Origin: Lophius americanus
Taxonomy: Eukaryota; Chordata; Actinopteri; Lophiiformes; Lophiidae
Assembly: GCA_037951165.1 (NCBI GenBank)
Contig: JBBDHG010000439.1
Coordinates: 1-64,000 of the forward strand
DNA: 64,000 nt
Reading direction: 5' to 3'
This document shows, piece after piece, positions 28,301 to 45,400 of the stretch (positions are counted from its first letter, which is position 1; every line of letters begins with the position of its first letter). The notes under the pieces are model-generated. The model searched no databases. It was not told the origin of the DNA and worked only from the letters and a program-made list of their open reading frames with translations. The translations under genes and the position numbers were made by a program.

Positions 28301-30840
28301 TTATGTATGTTTCATATATGTGTAATATATGTGTTATATATGTGTTATGTATGTCTCATGTCTCATATGCGTCTCATATGTGTTATATATGTGTTATATA
28401 CTTGTTATATGTGTTATATATGTTTTATATGTGTTATGTATGTCTCATATATGAATTATATATGTGTTATATATGTGTCATATATGTGTTATATATGTTA
28501 TATATATGTTATATATGTGTTATATATGTGTTATATCTGTGTAATATATGTTATATATGTGTTATATATGTGTTATGTATGTCTCATATATGTGTAATAT
28601 ATGTGTTATATATGTGTTATATATGTCTCATATATGTGTTATATATGTGTTATATTTGTGTTATATATGTGTTATGTATGTTATATATGTCTCATATGTG
28701 TTATATATGTGTTATGTATGTTATGCTTGTGTTATGTATGTGTTATGTATGTCTCATATATGTCTCATATATGTGTCATATGTGTTATATATGTGTTATA
28801 TATGTGTTATATATGTGTTATATATGTGTTATATACGTCTCATATATGTGTTATATATGTGTTATGTATGTTATGTATGTGTTATGTATGTTATGTATAT
28901 CTCATATTTGTGTTATATATGTGTTATATATGTGTTATATATGTGTTATATATGTCTCATATATGTGTTATATATGTTATATGTTATATATGTCTCATAC
29001 ATGTGTTATATATGTGTTATGTATGTTATGTATGTGTTATGTATGTGTTATGTATGTCTCATATATGTGTTATATATGTTATATGTTATATATGTCTCAT
29101 ACATGTGTTTTATATGTTATATGTTATGTATGTGTCATAAATGTGTTATATTTGTGTTATATATGTGTTATATTTGTGTTTTATATGTGTTATGTATGTT
29201 ATATATGTCTCATATGTTATATACATGTGTTATATATGTGTTATATATGTTTTATATGTGTAATATATGTTATATATGTGTTATATATGTGTTATATCTG
29301 TGTAATATATGTTATATATGCGTTATATATGTGTTATGTATGTCTCATATATGTGTCATATATGTGTTATATATGTGTTATATATGTCTCATATATGTGT
29401 CATATGTGTTATAAATGTGTTATTAATGTCTCATATATGTGTTATATTTGTGTTATATATGTGTTATATATCTTATATATGTGTTATATATGTGTTATAT
29501 CTGTGTAATATATGTCATATATGTGTTACATATGTCTCATATGTGTTATATACGTATTACATATGTGTTATATATGTGTTATATACGTCTCATATATGTG
29601 TTATATATGTGTTATGTATGTTATGTATGTTTCTATGTATGTTATGTATGTCTCATATATGTGTTATATATGTGTTATATACGTCACATATATGTGTTAT
29701 ATATGTGTTATGTATGTTATGTATGTGTTATGTATGTTATGTATGTCTCATATATGTGTTATATAAGTGTTATATATGTGTTATGTATGTCTCATATATG
29801 TGTTATATATGTGTTATTAATGTCTCATGTCTCATATGCGTCTCACATGTGTTATATATGTGTTATATACGTGTTATATGTGTTATATATGTTTTATATG
29901 TGTTATGTATGTCTCATATATGTGTTATATATGTGTTATATATGTCTCATATATGTGCTATATATGTGTTATATAAGTGTTATATATGTGTTATATATGT
30001 CTCATATATGTGTTATATATGTGTTATGTATGTTATGTATGTGTTATGTATGTTATGTATGTCTCATATTTGTGTTATATATGTGTTATATATGTGTTAT
30101 ATATGTCTCATATGTGTGTTATTTATGTGTTATTTATGTCTTATGTCTCATATGCGTCTCACATGTGTTATATACGTGTTATATACGTGTTATATGTGTT
30201 ATTTATGTTTTATATGTGTTATGTATGTCTCATATATGTGATATATATGTGTTATATATGTCTCATATATGTGCTATATATGTGTTATATATGTGTTATA
30301 TATGTGTTATATACGTCTCATATATGTGTCATATATGTGTTATGTATGTTATGTATGTGTTATGTATGTTATGTATATCTCATATTTGTGTTATATATGT
30401 GTTATATATGTGTTATATATGTGTATAACCCATATATATATGTGTTATATATGTCTCATATATGTGTTATATATGTTATATGTTATATATGTCTCATACA
30501 TGTGTTATATATGTGTTATGTATGTGTTATGTATGTGTCATATATGTGTTATATTTGTTATATATGTGTTATATATGTCTCATATATGTGTTATATATGT
30601 TATATGTTATATATGTCTCATACATGTGTTATATATGTGTTATGTATGTGTTATGTATGTGTCATATATGTGTCATATATGTGTTATATATGTTATATAT
30701 GTTTTGTGTTATACATGTGTTATATATGTTATATATGTGTTATATATATTATATATGTGTTATATCTGTGTTATATCTGTGTAATATATGTTATATATGT
30801 GTTATATATTTGTTATTTATGTTTCATATATGTGTAATAT
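28301..30840 (+). repeat. family-II HOR copy (offset 3,996 then 3,974)
   Basis: Repeats 24,305-26,865 at offset 3,996 bp, becoming 3,974 bp after a 22-bp loss near 29,760. AACCC marker at 30,427. ATGTTATGCTTGTGTTATG is present near 28,720. This is the last complete family-II unit. The corresponding TGTTACGTATG string reads TGTTATTTATG here (about 30,810), so the unit has started to diverge. Confidence 0.8.
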
Positions 30841-32500
30841 ATGTGTTATATATGTGTTATGTATGTCTCATGTCTCATATGCGTCTCATATGTGTTTTAT
30901 ATGTGTTATATACTTGTTATATGTGTTATATATGTTTTATATGTGTTATGTATGTCTCATATATGAATTATATATGTGTTATATATGTCTCATATATGTG
31001 TTATATATGTTATATATATGTTATATATGTGTTATATATGTGTTATATCTGTGAAATATATGTTATATATGTGTTATATATGTGTTATGTATGTCTCATA
31101 TATGTGTAATATATGTGTTATATATGTGTTATATATGTCTCATATATGTGTTATATATGTGTTATATTTGTGTTATATATGTGTTATGTATGTTATATAT
31201 GTCTCATATGTGTTATATATGTGTTATGTATGTTATGCTTGTGTTATGTATGTGTTATGTATGTCTCATATATGTCTCATATATGTGTCATATGTGTTAT
31301 ATATGTGTTATATATGTGTTATGTATGTCTCATATATGTGTAATATATGTGTTATAAATGTTATATATGTGTTATATAAGTGTTATATGTGTTATATATG
31401 TGTTATGTATGTCTCATGTCTCATATGCGTCTCATATGTGTTATACCTGTCTTATATACTTGTTATATGTGTTATATATGTGTTATATGTGTTATATATG
31501 TGTTATGCATGTCTCATGTCTCATATGTGTCTCATATGTGTTATATATGTGTTATATATGTCTCATATATGTGTTATATATGTGTTATATATGTGTTATA
31601 TATGTGTTATATACGTCTCATATATGTGTTATATATGTGTTATGTATGTTATGTATGTGTTATGTATGTTATGTATGTTTGATATTTGTGATATATATGT
31701 GTTATGTATGTTATGTATGTTTCTATGTATGATATGTATGAGTCATATATGTGTTATATATGTGTTATATTTGTGTTATATATGTGTTATATACGTCTCA
31801 TATATTTGTTATATATGTGTTATGTATGTTATGTATGTGTTATATATGTGTTATATATGTGTTATATATGTGTTATATATGTCTCATATATGTGTTATAT
31901 ATGTGTTATTTATGTCTCATGTCTCATATGCGTCTCACATGTGTTATATATGTGTTATATACGTGTTATATGTTATATATGTTTTATATGTGTTATGTAT
32001 GTCTCATATATGTGATATATATATGTTATATATGTCTCATATATGTGCTATATATGTGTTATATATGTGTTATATATGTGTTATATACGTCTCATATATG
32101 TGTTATATATGTGTTATATATGTTATGTATGTGTTATGTATGTTATGTATATCTCATATTTGTGTTATATATGTGTTATATATGTGTTATATATGTGTTA
32201 TATATGTCTCATATATGTGTTATATATGTTATATGTTATATATGTCTCATACATGTGTTATATATGTTATTTGTTATGTATGTGTCATAAATGTGTTAGA
32301 TTTGTGTTTTATATGTGTTATGTATGTTATATATGTCTCATATGTTATATACATGTGTTATATATGTGTTATATTTGTGTTATATATGTCTCATATATGT
32401 GTCATATATGTGTCATATGTGTTATAAATGTGTTATATTTGTGTTATATATGTGTTATATTTGTGTTATATATGTGTTATATATGTTATATATGTGTTAT
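30841..32500 (+). repeat. transition zone with a distant copy of 5.6-6.2 kb
   Basis: Family-II units give way to family I. From about 31,704 to 32,265 the order of variants matches 5,564-6,125 at an offset of 26,140 bp, including TTTCTATGTATGATATGTAT and GTGTTATATGTTATATATGT. The family-I marker GTGTTAGATTTG reappears near 32,296. Local singletons include TATACCTGTCTTATATACTTG near 31,442. No gene seen. Confidence 0.75.
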
Positions 32501-33416
32501 ATATTTGTTATATCTGTGTAATATATGTCATATATGTGTTACATATGTCTCATATGTGTTATATACGTATTACATATGTGTTATATATGTGTTATATACG
32601 TCTCATATATGTGTTATATATGTGTTATGTATGTTATGTATGTTTCTATGTATGTTATGTATGTCTCATATATGTGTTATATATGTGTTATATACGTCAC
32701 ATATATGTGTTATATATGTGTTATGTATGTTATGTATGTGTTATGTATGTTATGTATGTCTCATATTTGTGTTATATATGTGTTATATATTTGTTATATA
32801 TGTGTTATATAAGTGTTATATATGTGTTATGTATGTCTCATATATGTGTTATATATGTGTTATATACGTGTTATATGTGTTATATATGTTTTATATGTGT
32901 TATGTATGTCTCATATATGTGTTATATATGTCTCATATATGTGCTATATATGTGTTATATAAGTGTTATATATGTGTTATATATGTCTCATATATGTGTT
33001 ATATATGTGTTATGTATGTTATGTCTGTGTTATGTATATTATGTATGTCTCATATTTGTGTTATATATGTGTTATATATGTGTTATATATGTCTCATATG
33101 TGTGTTATATATGTGTTATTTATGTCTCATGTCTCATATGGGTCTCACATGTGTTATATACGTGTTATATACGTGTTATATGTGTTATTTATGTTTTATA
33201 TGTGTTATGTATGTCTCATATATGTGTTATATATGTGTTATATATGTGTTATATATGTGTTATATATGTTATATGTTATATATGTCTCATACATGTGTTA
33301 TATATGTGTTATGTATGTTATGTATGTGTTATGTATGTCTCATATATGTGTTATATATGTTATATGTTATATATGTCTCATACATGTGTTATATATGTTA
33401 TTTGTTATGTATGTGT
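32501..33416 (+). repeat. family-I array before the HOR ladder
   Basis: Satellite units with CGTATTACATATG, TACGTCACATATATG and the CTCATGTCTCATATGGG variant (about 33,125; a G where all other copies seen have CATATGCG). It resembles 41,205-42,130 closely, so it is a partial family-I HOR. No gene seen. Confidence 0.7.
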
Positions 33417-36400
33417 CATAAATGTGTTAGATTTGTGTTATATATGTGTTATATTTGTGTTTTATATGTGTTATGTATGTTATATATGTCTCATATGTTA
33501 TATACATGTGTTATATATGTGTTATATATGTTTTATATGTGTTATATATGTTATATATGTGTTATATATGTGTTATATCTGTGTAATATATGTTATATAT
33601 GCGTTATATATGTGTTATGTATGTCTCATATATGTGTCATATATGTGTTATATATGTGTTATATATGTCTCATATATGTGTTATATATGTGTTATATTTG
33701 TGTTATATATGTCTCATATATGTGTCATATTTGTGTCATATGTGTTATAAATGTGTTATTAATGTCTCATATATGTGTTATATTTGTGTTATATATGTGT
33801 TATATATGTTATATATGTGTTATATATTTGTTATATCTGTGTAATATATGTCATATATGTGTTACATATGTCTCATATGTGTTATATACGTATTACATAT
33901 GTGTTATATATGTGTTATATACGTCTCATATATGTGTTATATATGTGTTATGTATGTTATGTATGTTTCTATGTATGTTATGTATGTCTCATATATGTGT
34001 TATATATGTGTTATATACGTCACATATATGTGTTATATATGTGTTATGTATGTTATGTATGTGTTATGTATGTTATGTATGTCTCATATTTGTGTTATAT
34101 ATGTGTTATATATTTGTTATATATGTGTTATATAAGTGTTATATATGTGTTATATATGTGTTATATACGTGTTATATGTGTTATATATGTTTTATATGTG
34201 TTATGTATGTCTCATATATGTGTTATATATGTGTTATATATGTCTCATATATGTGCTATGTATGTGTTATATAAGTGTTATATATGTGTTATATATGTCT
34301 CATATATGTGTTATATATGTGTTATGTATGTTATGTCTGTGTTATGTATGTTATGTATGTCTCATATTTGTGTTATATATGTGTTATATATGTGTTATAT
34401 ATGTGTTATATATGTCTCATATGTGTGTTATATATGTGTTATTTATGTCTCATGTCTCATATGCGTCTCACATGTGTTATATACGTGTTATATACGTGTT
34501 ATATGTGTTATTTATGTTTTATATGTGTTATGTATGTCTCATATATGTGTTAAATATGTGTTATATATGTCTCATATATGTGCTATATATGTGTTATATA
34601 TGTGTTATATATGTGTTATATACGTCTCATATATGTGTTATATATGTGTTATATATGTTATGTATGTGTTATGTATGTTATGTATATCTCATATTTGTGT
34701 TATATATGTGTTATATATGTGTTATATATGTATATAACCCATATATATATGTGTTATATATGTCTCATATATGTGTTATATATGTTGTATGTTATATATG
34801 TCTCATACATTTGTTATATATGTGTTATGTACGTGTTATGTATGTGTCATATATGTGTCATATATGTGTTATATATGTTATATATGTTTTGTGTTATACA
34901 TGTGTTATATATGTTATATATGTGTTATATATGGTATATATGTGTTATATCTGTGTTATATCTGTGTAATATATGTTATATATGTGTTATATATGTGTTA
35001 TGTATGTCTCATATATGTGTAATATATGTGTTATATATGTGTTATATATGTCTCATATGTGTGTTATATATGTGTTATTTATGTCTCATGTCTCATATGC
35101 GTCTCACATGTGTTATATACGTGTTATATACGTGTTATATGTGTTATTTATGTTTTATATGTGTTATGTATGTCTCATATATGTGTTATATATGTGTTAT
35201 ATATGTGTTATATATGTTATATGTTATATATGTCTCATACATGTGTTATATATGTGTTATGTATGTTATGTATGTGTTATGTATGTCTCATATATGTGTT
35301 ATATATGTTATATGTTATATATGTCTCATACATGTGTTATATATGTTATTTGTTATGTATGTGTCATAAATGTGTTAGATTTGTGTTATATATGTGTTAT
35401 ATTTGTGTTTTATATGTGTTATGTATGTTATATATGTCTCATATGTTATATACATGTGTTATATATGTGTTATATATGTTTTATATGTGTTATATAAATG
35501 TTATATATGTGTTATATATGTGTTATATCTGTGTAATATATGTTATATATGCGTTATATATGTGTTATGTATGTCTCATATATGTGTCATATATGTGTTA
35601 TATATGTGTTATATATGTCTCATATATGTGTTATATATGTGTTATATTTGTGTTATATATGTCTCATATATGTGTCATATTTGTGTCATATGTGTTATAA
35701 ATGTGTTATTAATGTCTCATATATGTGTTATATTTGTGTTATATATGTGTTATATATGTTATATATGTGTTATATATTTGTTATATCTGTGTAATATATG
35801 TCATATATGTGTTACATATGTCTCATATGTGTTATATACGTATTACATATGTGTTATATATGTGTTATATACGTCTCATATATGTGTTATATATGTGTTA
35901 TGTATGTTATGTATGTTTCTATGTATGTTATGTATGTCTCATATATGTGTTATATATGTGTTATATACGTCACATATATGTGTTATATATGTGTTATGTA
36001 TGTTATGTATGTGTTATGTATGTTATGTATGTCTAAGATTTTTGTTATATATGTGTTATATATTTGTTATATATGTGTTATATAAGTGTTATATATGTGT
36101 TATATATGTGTTATATACGTGTTATATGTGTTATATATGTTTTATATGTGTTATGTATGTCTCATATATGTGTTATATATGTGTTATATATGTCTCATAT
36201 ATGTGCTATATATGTGTTATATAAGTGTTATATATGTGTTATATATGTCTCATATATGTGTTATATACGTGTTATGTATGTTATGTCTGTGTTATATATG
36301 TTATGTATGTCTCATATTTGTGTTATATATGTGTTATATATGTGTTATATATGTGTTATATATGTCTCATATGTGTGTTATATATGTGTTATTTATGTCT

Positions 36401-39400
36401 CATGTCTCATATGCGTCTCACATGTGTTATATACGTGTTATATACGTGTTATATGTGTTATTTATGTTTTATATGTGTTATGTATGTCTCATATATGTGT
36501 TAAATATGTGTTATATATGTCTCATATATGTGCTATATATGTGTTATATATGTGTTATATATGTGTTATATACGTCTCATATATGTGTTATATATGTGTT
36601 ATGTATGTTATGTATGTGTTATGTATGTTATGTATATCTCATATTTGTGTTATATATGTGTTATATATGTGTTATATATGTATATAACCCATATATATAT
36701 GTGTTATATATGTCTCATATATGTGTTATATATGTTGTATGTTATATATGTCTCATACATTTGTTATATATGTGTTATGTACGTGTTATGTATGTGTCAT
36801 ATATGTGTCATATATGTGTTATATATGTTATATATGTTTTGTGTTATACATGTGTTATATATGTTATATATGTGTTATATATGGTATATATGTGTTATAT
36901 CTGTGTTATATCTGTGTAATATATGTTATATATGTGTTATATATGTGTTATGTATGTCTCATATATGTGTAATATATGTGTTATATATGTGTTATGTATG
37001 TGTTATGTATGTGTTATGTATGTCTCATATATGTGTCATATTTCTGTCATATGTGTTATCTATGTATTATGTATGTCTCATATAAGTTATATATGTGTTA
37101 TATCTGTTTTATATATGTTATATATGTGTTATATATGTGTTATATGTGTTATATATGTGTTATGTATGTCTCATGTCTCATATGCGTCTCATATGTGTTA
37201 TATATGTGTTATATACTTGTTATATGTGTTATATATGTTTTATATGTGTTATGTATGTCTCATATATGAATTATATATGTGTTATATATGTCTCATATAT
37301 GTGTTGTATATGTGTTATATATGTGTTATATATGTCTCATATATGTGTTATATCTGTGTTATATCTGTGTAATATGTGTTATATATGTGTTATATGTGTG
37401 TTATGAATGTCTCATAAATGTGTTATATATGTGTTATATATGTGTTATTTTTTGTTTTTTATATGTGTTATGTATGTTATATATGTCTCATATGTTATAT
37501 ATATGTGTTATGTATGTTATGTATGTGTTATGTATGTGTTATGTATGTCTCATATATGTGTTATATATGTTATATCTGTGTTTTATATGTTATATAAGTG
37601 TTATATATGTCTCATACATGTGTTATATATGTTATATCTGTTTTGTGTTATACATGTGTAATACATGTGTTATATATGTTTTATATGTATCATATGTGTT
37701 ATATATGTTATATATGTGTAATATATGTGTTATATCTCTGTAATATATGTTATGTATGTGTTGGGTATGTCTCCTATATGTGTTATATATGTTATATATA
37801 TGTTATATATGTGTTATATAGGTGTTATATCTGTGTAATATATGTTATATATGTGTTATATATGTGTTATGTATGTCTCATATATGTGTAATATATGTGT
37901 TATATATGTTATATGTTATATATGTCTCATACATGTGTTATATATGTGTTATGTATGTTATGTATGTGTTATGTATGTCTCATATATGTGTTATATATGT
38001 TATATGTTATATATGTCTCATACATGTGTTATATATGTTATTTGTTATGTATGTGTCATAAATGTGTTAGATTTGTGTTATATATGTGTTATATTTGTGT
38101 TTTATATGTGTTATGTATGTTATATATGTCTCATATGTTATATACATGTGTTATATATGTGTTATATATGTTTTATATGTGTTATATATGTTATATATGT
38201 GTTATATATGTGTTATATCTGTGTAATATATGTTATATATGCGTTATATATGTGTTATGTATGTCTCATATATGTGTCATATATGTGTTATATATGTGTT
38301 ATATATGTCTCATATATGTGTTATATATGTGTTATATTTGTGTTATATATGTCTCATATATGTGTCATATTTGTGTCATATGTGTTATAAATGTGTTATT
38401 AATGTCTCATATATGTGTTATATTTGTGTTATATATGTGTTATATATGTTATATATGTGTTATATATTTGTTATATCTGTGTAATATATGTCATATATGT
38501 GTTACATATGTCTCATATGTGTTATATACGTATTACATATGTGTTATATATGTGTTATATACGTCTCATATATGTGTTATATATGTGTTATGTATGTTAT
38601 GTATGTTTCTATGTATGTTATGTATGTCTCATATATGTGTTATATATGTGTTATATACGTCACATATATGTGTTATATATGTGTTATGTATGTTATGTAT
38701 GTGTTATGTATGTTATGTATGTCTCATATTTGTGTTATATATGTGTTATATATTTGTTATATATGTGTTATATAAGTGTTATATATGTGTTATATATGTG
38801 TTATATACGTGTTATATGTGTTATATATGTTTTATATGTGTTATGTATGTCTCATATATGTGTTATATATGTGTTATATATGTCTCATATATGTGCTATA
38901 TATGTGTTATATAAGTGTTATATATGTGTTATATATGTCTCATATATGTGTTATATATGTGTTATGTATGTTATGTCTGTGTTATGTATGTTATGTATGT
39001 CTCATATTTGTGTTATATATGTGTTATATATGTGTTATATATGTGTTATATATGTCTCATATGTGTGTTATATATGTGTTATTTATGTCCCATGTCTCAT
39101 ATGCGTCTCACATGTGTTATATACGTGTTATATACGTGTTATATGTGTTATTTATGTTTTATATGTGTTATGTATGTCTCATATATGTGTTAAATATGTG
39201 TTATATATGTCTCATATATGTGCTATATATGTGTTATATATGTGTTATATATGTGTTATATACGTCTCATATATGTGTTATATATGTGTTATGTATGTTA
39301 TGTATGTGTTATGTATGTTATGTATATCTCATATTTGTGTTATATATGTGTTATATATGTGTTATATATGTATATAACCCATATATATATGTGTTATATA

Positions 39401-42400
39401 TGTCTCATATATGTGTTATATATGTTGTATGTTATATATGTCTCATACATTTGTTATATATGTGTTATGTACGTGTTATGTATGTGTCATATATGTGTCA
39501 TATATGTGTTATATATGTTATATATGTTTTGTGTTATACATGTGTTATATATGTTATATATGTGTTATATATGGTATATATGTGTTATATCTGTGTTATA
39601 TCTGTGTAATATATGTTATATATGTGTTATATATGTGTTATGTATGTCTCATATATGTGTAATATATGTGTTATATATGTGTTATGTATGTGTTATGTAT
39701 GTGTTATGTATGTCTCATATATGTGTCATATTTCTGTCATATGTGTTATCTATGTATTATGTATGTCTCATATAAGTTATATATGTGTTATATCTGTTTT
39801 ATATATGTTATATATGTGTTATATATGTGTTATATGTGTTATATATGTGTTATGTATGTCTCATGTCTCATATGCGTCTCATATGTGTTATATATGTGTT
39901 ATATACTTGTTATATGTGTTATATATGTTTTATATGTGTTATGTATGTCTCATATATGAATTATATATGTGTTATATATGTCTCATATATGTGTTGTATA
40001 TGTGTTATATATGTGTTATATATGTCTCATATATGTGTTATATCTGTGTTATATCTGTGTAATATGTGTTATATATGTGTTATATGTGTGTTATGAATGT
40101 CTCATAAATGTGTTATATATGTGTTATATATGTGTTATTTTTTGTTTTTTATATGTGTTATGTATGTTATATATGTCTCATATGTTATATATATGTGTTA
40201 TGTATGTTATGTATGTGTTATGTATGTGTTATGTATGTCTCATATATGTGTTATATATGTTATATCTGTGTTTTATATGTTATATAAGTGTTATATATGT
40301 CTCATACATGTGTTATATATGTGTCATATATGTGTTATATATGTTATATCTGTTTTGTGTTATACATGTGTAATACATGTGTTATATATGTTTTATATGT
40401 ATCATATGTGTTATATATGTTATATATGTGTAATATATGTGTTATATCTCTGTAATATATGTTATGTATGTGTTGGGTATGTCTCCTATATGTGTTATAT
40501 ATGTTATATATATGTTATATATGTGTTATATAGGTGTTATATCTGTGTAATATATGTTATATATGTGTTATATATGTGTTATGTATGTCTCATATATGTG
40601 TAATATATGTGTTATATATGTGTTATATATGTCTCATATATGTGTTATATATGTGTTATATTTGTGTTATATATGTGTTATGTATGTAATGTTTGTGTTA
40701 TGTATGTGTTATGTATGTGTCATATATGTGTCATATATGTGTCATATGTGTTATATATGTGTTATTAATGTCTCATATATGTGTTATATTTGTGTTATAT
40801 ATGTGTTATATATGTGTTATGTATGTTATGTATGTGTTATGTATGTTATGTATATCTCATATTTGTGTTATATATGTGTTATATATGTGTTATATATGTG
40901 TTATATATGTCTCATATATGTGTTATATATGTTATATGTTATATATGTCTCATACATGTGTTATATATGTTATTTGTTATGTATGTGTCATAAATGTGTT
41001 AGATTTGTGTTTTATATGTGTTATGTATGTTATATATGTCTCATATGTTATATACATGTGTTATATATGTGTTATATTTGTGTTATATATGTCTCATATA
41101 TGTGTCATATATGTGTCATATGTGTTATAAATGTGTTATTAATGTCTCATATATGTGTTATATTTGTGTTATATATGTGTTATATATGTTATATATGTGT
41201 TATATATTTGTTATATCTGTGTAATATATGTCATATATGTGTTACATATGTCTCATATGTGTTATATACGTATTACATATGTGTTATATATGTGTTATAT
41301 ACGTCTCATATATGTGTTATATATGTGTTATGTATGTTATGTATGTTTCTATGTATGTTATGTATGTCTCATATATGTGTTATATATGTGTTATATACGT
41401 CACATATATGTGTTATATATGTGTTATGTATGTTATGTATGTGTTATGTATGTTATGTATGTCTCATATTTGTGTTATATATGTGTTATATATTTGTTAT
41501 ATATGTGTTATATAAGTGTTATATATGTGTTATGTATGTCTCATATATGTGTTATATATGTGTTATATACGTGTTATATGTGTTATATATGTTTTATATG
41601 TGTTATGTATGTCTCATATATGTGTTATATATGTGTTATATATGTCTCATATATGTGCTATATATGTGTTATATAAGTGTTATATATGTGTTATATATGT
41701 CTCATATATGTGTTATATATGTGTTATGTATGTTATGTCTGTGTTATGTATGTTATGTATGTCTCATATTTGTGTTATATATGTGTTATATATGTGTTAT
41801 ATATGTCTCATATGTGTGTTATATATGTGTTATTTATGTCTCATGTCTCATATGCGTCTCACATGTGTTATATACGTGTTATATACGTGTTATATGTGTT
41901 ATTTATGTTTTATATGTGTTATGTATGTCTCATATATGTGTTATATATGTGTTATATATGTGTTATATATGTGTTATATATGTTATATGTTATATATGTC
42001 TCATACATGTGTTATATATGTGTTATGTATGTTATGTATGTGTTATGTATGTCTCATATATGTGTTATATATGTTATATGTTATATATGTCTCATACATG
42101 TGTTATATATGTTATTTGTTATGTATGTGTCATAAATGTGTTAGATTTGTGTTATATATGTGTTATATTTGTGTTTTATATGTGTTATGTATGTTATATA
42201 TGTCTCATATGTTATATACATGTGTTATATATGTGTTATATATGTTTTATATGTGTTATATATGTTATATATGTGTTATATATGTGTTATATCTGTGTAA
42301 TATATGTTATATATGCGTTATATATGTGTTATGTATGTCTCATATATGTGTCATATATGTGTTATATATGTGTTATATATGTCTCATATATGTGTTATAT

Positions 42401-45400
42401 ATGTGTTATATTTGTGTTATATATGTCTCATATATGTGTCATATTTGTGTCATATGTGTTATAAATGTGTTATTAATGTCTCATATATGTGTTATATTTG
42501 TGTTATATATGTGTTATATATGTTATATATGTGTTATATATTTGTTATATCTGTGTAATATATGTCATATATGTGTTACATATGTCTCATATGTGTTATA
42601 TACGTATTACATATGTGTTATATATGTGTTATATACGTCTCATATATGTGTTATATATGTGTTATGTATGTTATGTATGTTTCTATGTATGTTATGTATG
42701 TCTCATATATGTGTTATATATGTGTTATATACGTCACATATATGTGTTATATATGTGTTATGTATGTTATGTATGTGTTATGTATGTTATGTATGTCTCA
42801 TATTTGTGTTATATATGTGTTATATATTTGTTATATATGTGTTATATAAGTGTTATATATGTGTTATATATGTGTTATATACGTGTTATATGTGTTATAT
42901 ATGTTTTATATGTGTTATGTATGTCTCATATATGTGTTATATATGTGTTATATATGTCTCATATATGTGCTATATATGTGTTATATAAGTGTTATATATG
43001 TGTTATATATGTCTCATATATGTGTTATATATGTGTTATGTATGTTATGTCTGTGTTATGTATGTTATGTATGTCTCATATTTGTGTTATATATGTGTTA
43101 TATATGTGTTATATATGTGTTATATATGTCTCATATGTGTGTTATATATGTGTTATTTATGTCTCATGTCTCATATGCGTCTCACATGTGTTATATACGT
43201 GTTATATACGTGTTATATGTGTTATTTATGTTTTATATGTGTTATGTATGTCTCATATATGTGTTAAATATGTGTTATATATGTCTCATATATGTGCTAT
43301 ATATGTGTTATATATGTGTTATATATGTGTTATATACGTCTCATATATGTGTTATATATGTGTTATATATGTTATGTATGTGTTATGTATGTTATGTATA
43401 TCTCATATTTGTGTTATATATGTGTTATATATGTGTTATATATGTATATAACCCATATATATATGTGTTATATATGTCTCATATATGTGTTATATATGTT
43501 GTATGTTATATATGTCTCATACATTTGTTATATATGTGTTATGTACGTGTTATGTATGTGTCATATATGTGTCATATATGTGTTATATATGTTATATATG
43601 TTTTGTGTTATACATGTGTTATATATGTTATATATGTGTTATATATGGTATATATGTGTTATATCTGTGTTATATCTGTGTAATATATGTTATATATGTG
43701 TTATATATGTGTTATGTATGTCTCATATATGTGTAATATATGTGTTATATATGTGTTATGTATGTGTTATGTATGTGTTATGTATGTCTCATATATGTGT
43801 CATATTTCTGTCATATGTGTTATCTATGTATTATGTATGTCTCATATAAGTTATATATGTGTTATATCTGTTTTATATATGTTATATATGTGTTATATAT
43901 GTGTTATATGTGTTATATATGTGTTATGTATGTCTCATGTCTCATATGCGTCTCATATGTGTTATATATGTGTTATATACTTGTTATATGTGTTATATAT
44001 GTTTTATATGTGTTATGTATGTCTCATATATGAATTATATATGTGTTATATATGTCTCATATATGTGTTGTATATGTGTTATATATGTGTTATATATGTC
44101 TCATATATGTGTTATATCTGTGTTATATCTGTGTAATATGTGTTATATATGTGTTATATGTGTGTTATGAATGTCTCATAAATGTGTTATATATGTGTTA
44201 TATATGTGTTATTTTTTGTTTTTTATATGTGTTATGTATGTTATATATGTCTCATATGTTATATATATGTGTTATGTATGTTATGTATGTGTTATGTATG
44301 TGTTATGTATGTCTCATATATGTGTTATATATGTTATATCTGTGTTTTATATGTTATATAAGTGTTATATATGTCTCATACATGTGTTATATATGTGTCA
44401 TATATGTGTTATATATGTTATATCTGTTTTGTGTTATACATGTGTAATACATGTGTTATATATGTTTTATATGTATCATATGTGTTATATATGTTATATA
44501 TGTGTAATATATGTGTTATATCTCTGTAATATATGTTATGTATGTGTTGGGTATGTCTCCTATATGTGTTATATATGTTATATATATGTTATATATGTGT
44601 TATATAGGTGTTATATCTGTGTAATATATGTTATATATGTGTTATATATGTGTTATGTATGTCTCATATATGTGTAATATATGTGTTATATATGTTATAT
44701 GTTATATATGTCTCATACATGTGTTATATATGTGTTATGTATGTTATGTATGTGTTATGTATGTCTCATATATGTGTTATATATGTTATATGTTATATAT
44801 GTCTCATAGATGTGTTATATATGTTATTTGTTATGTATGTGTCATAAATGTGTTAGATTTGTGTTATATATGTGTTATATTTGTGTTTTATATGTGTTAT
44901 GTATGTTATATATGTCTCATATGTTATATACATGTGTTATATATGTGTTATATATGTTTTATATGTGTTATATATGTTATATATGTGTTATATATGTGTT
45001 ATATCTGTGTAATATATGTTATATATGCGTTATATATGTGTTATGTATGTCTCATATATGTGTCATATATGTGTTATATATGTGTTATATATGTCTCATA
45101 TATGTGTTATATATGTGTTATATTTGTGTTATATATGTCTCATATATGTGTCATATTTGTGTCATATGTGTTATAAATGTGTTATTAATGTCTCATATAT
45201 GCGTTATATTTGTGTTATATATGTGTTATATATGTTATATATGTGTTATATATTTGTTATATCTGTGTAATATATGTCATATATGTGTTACATATGTCTC
45301 ATATGTGTTATATACGTATTACATATGTGTTATATATGTGTTATATACGTCTCATATATGTGTTATATATGTGTTATGTATGTTATGTATGTTTCTATGT

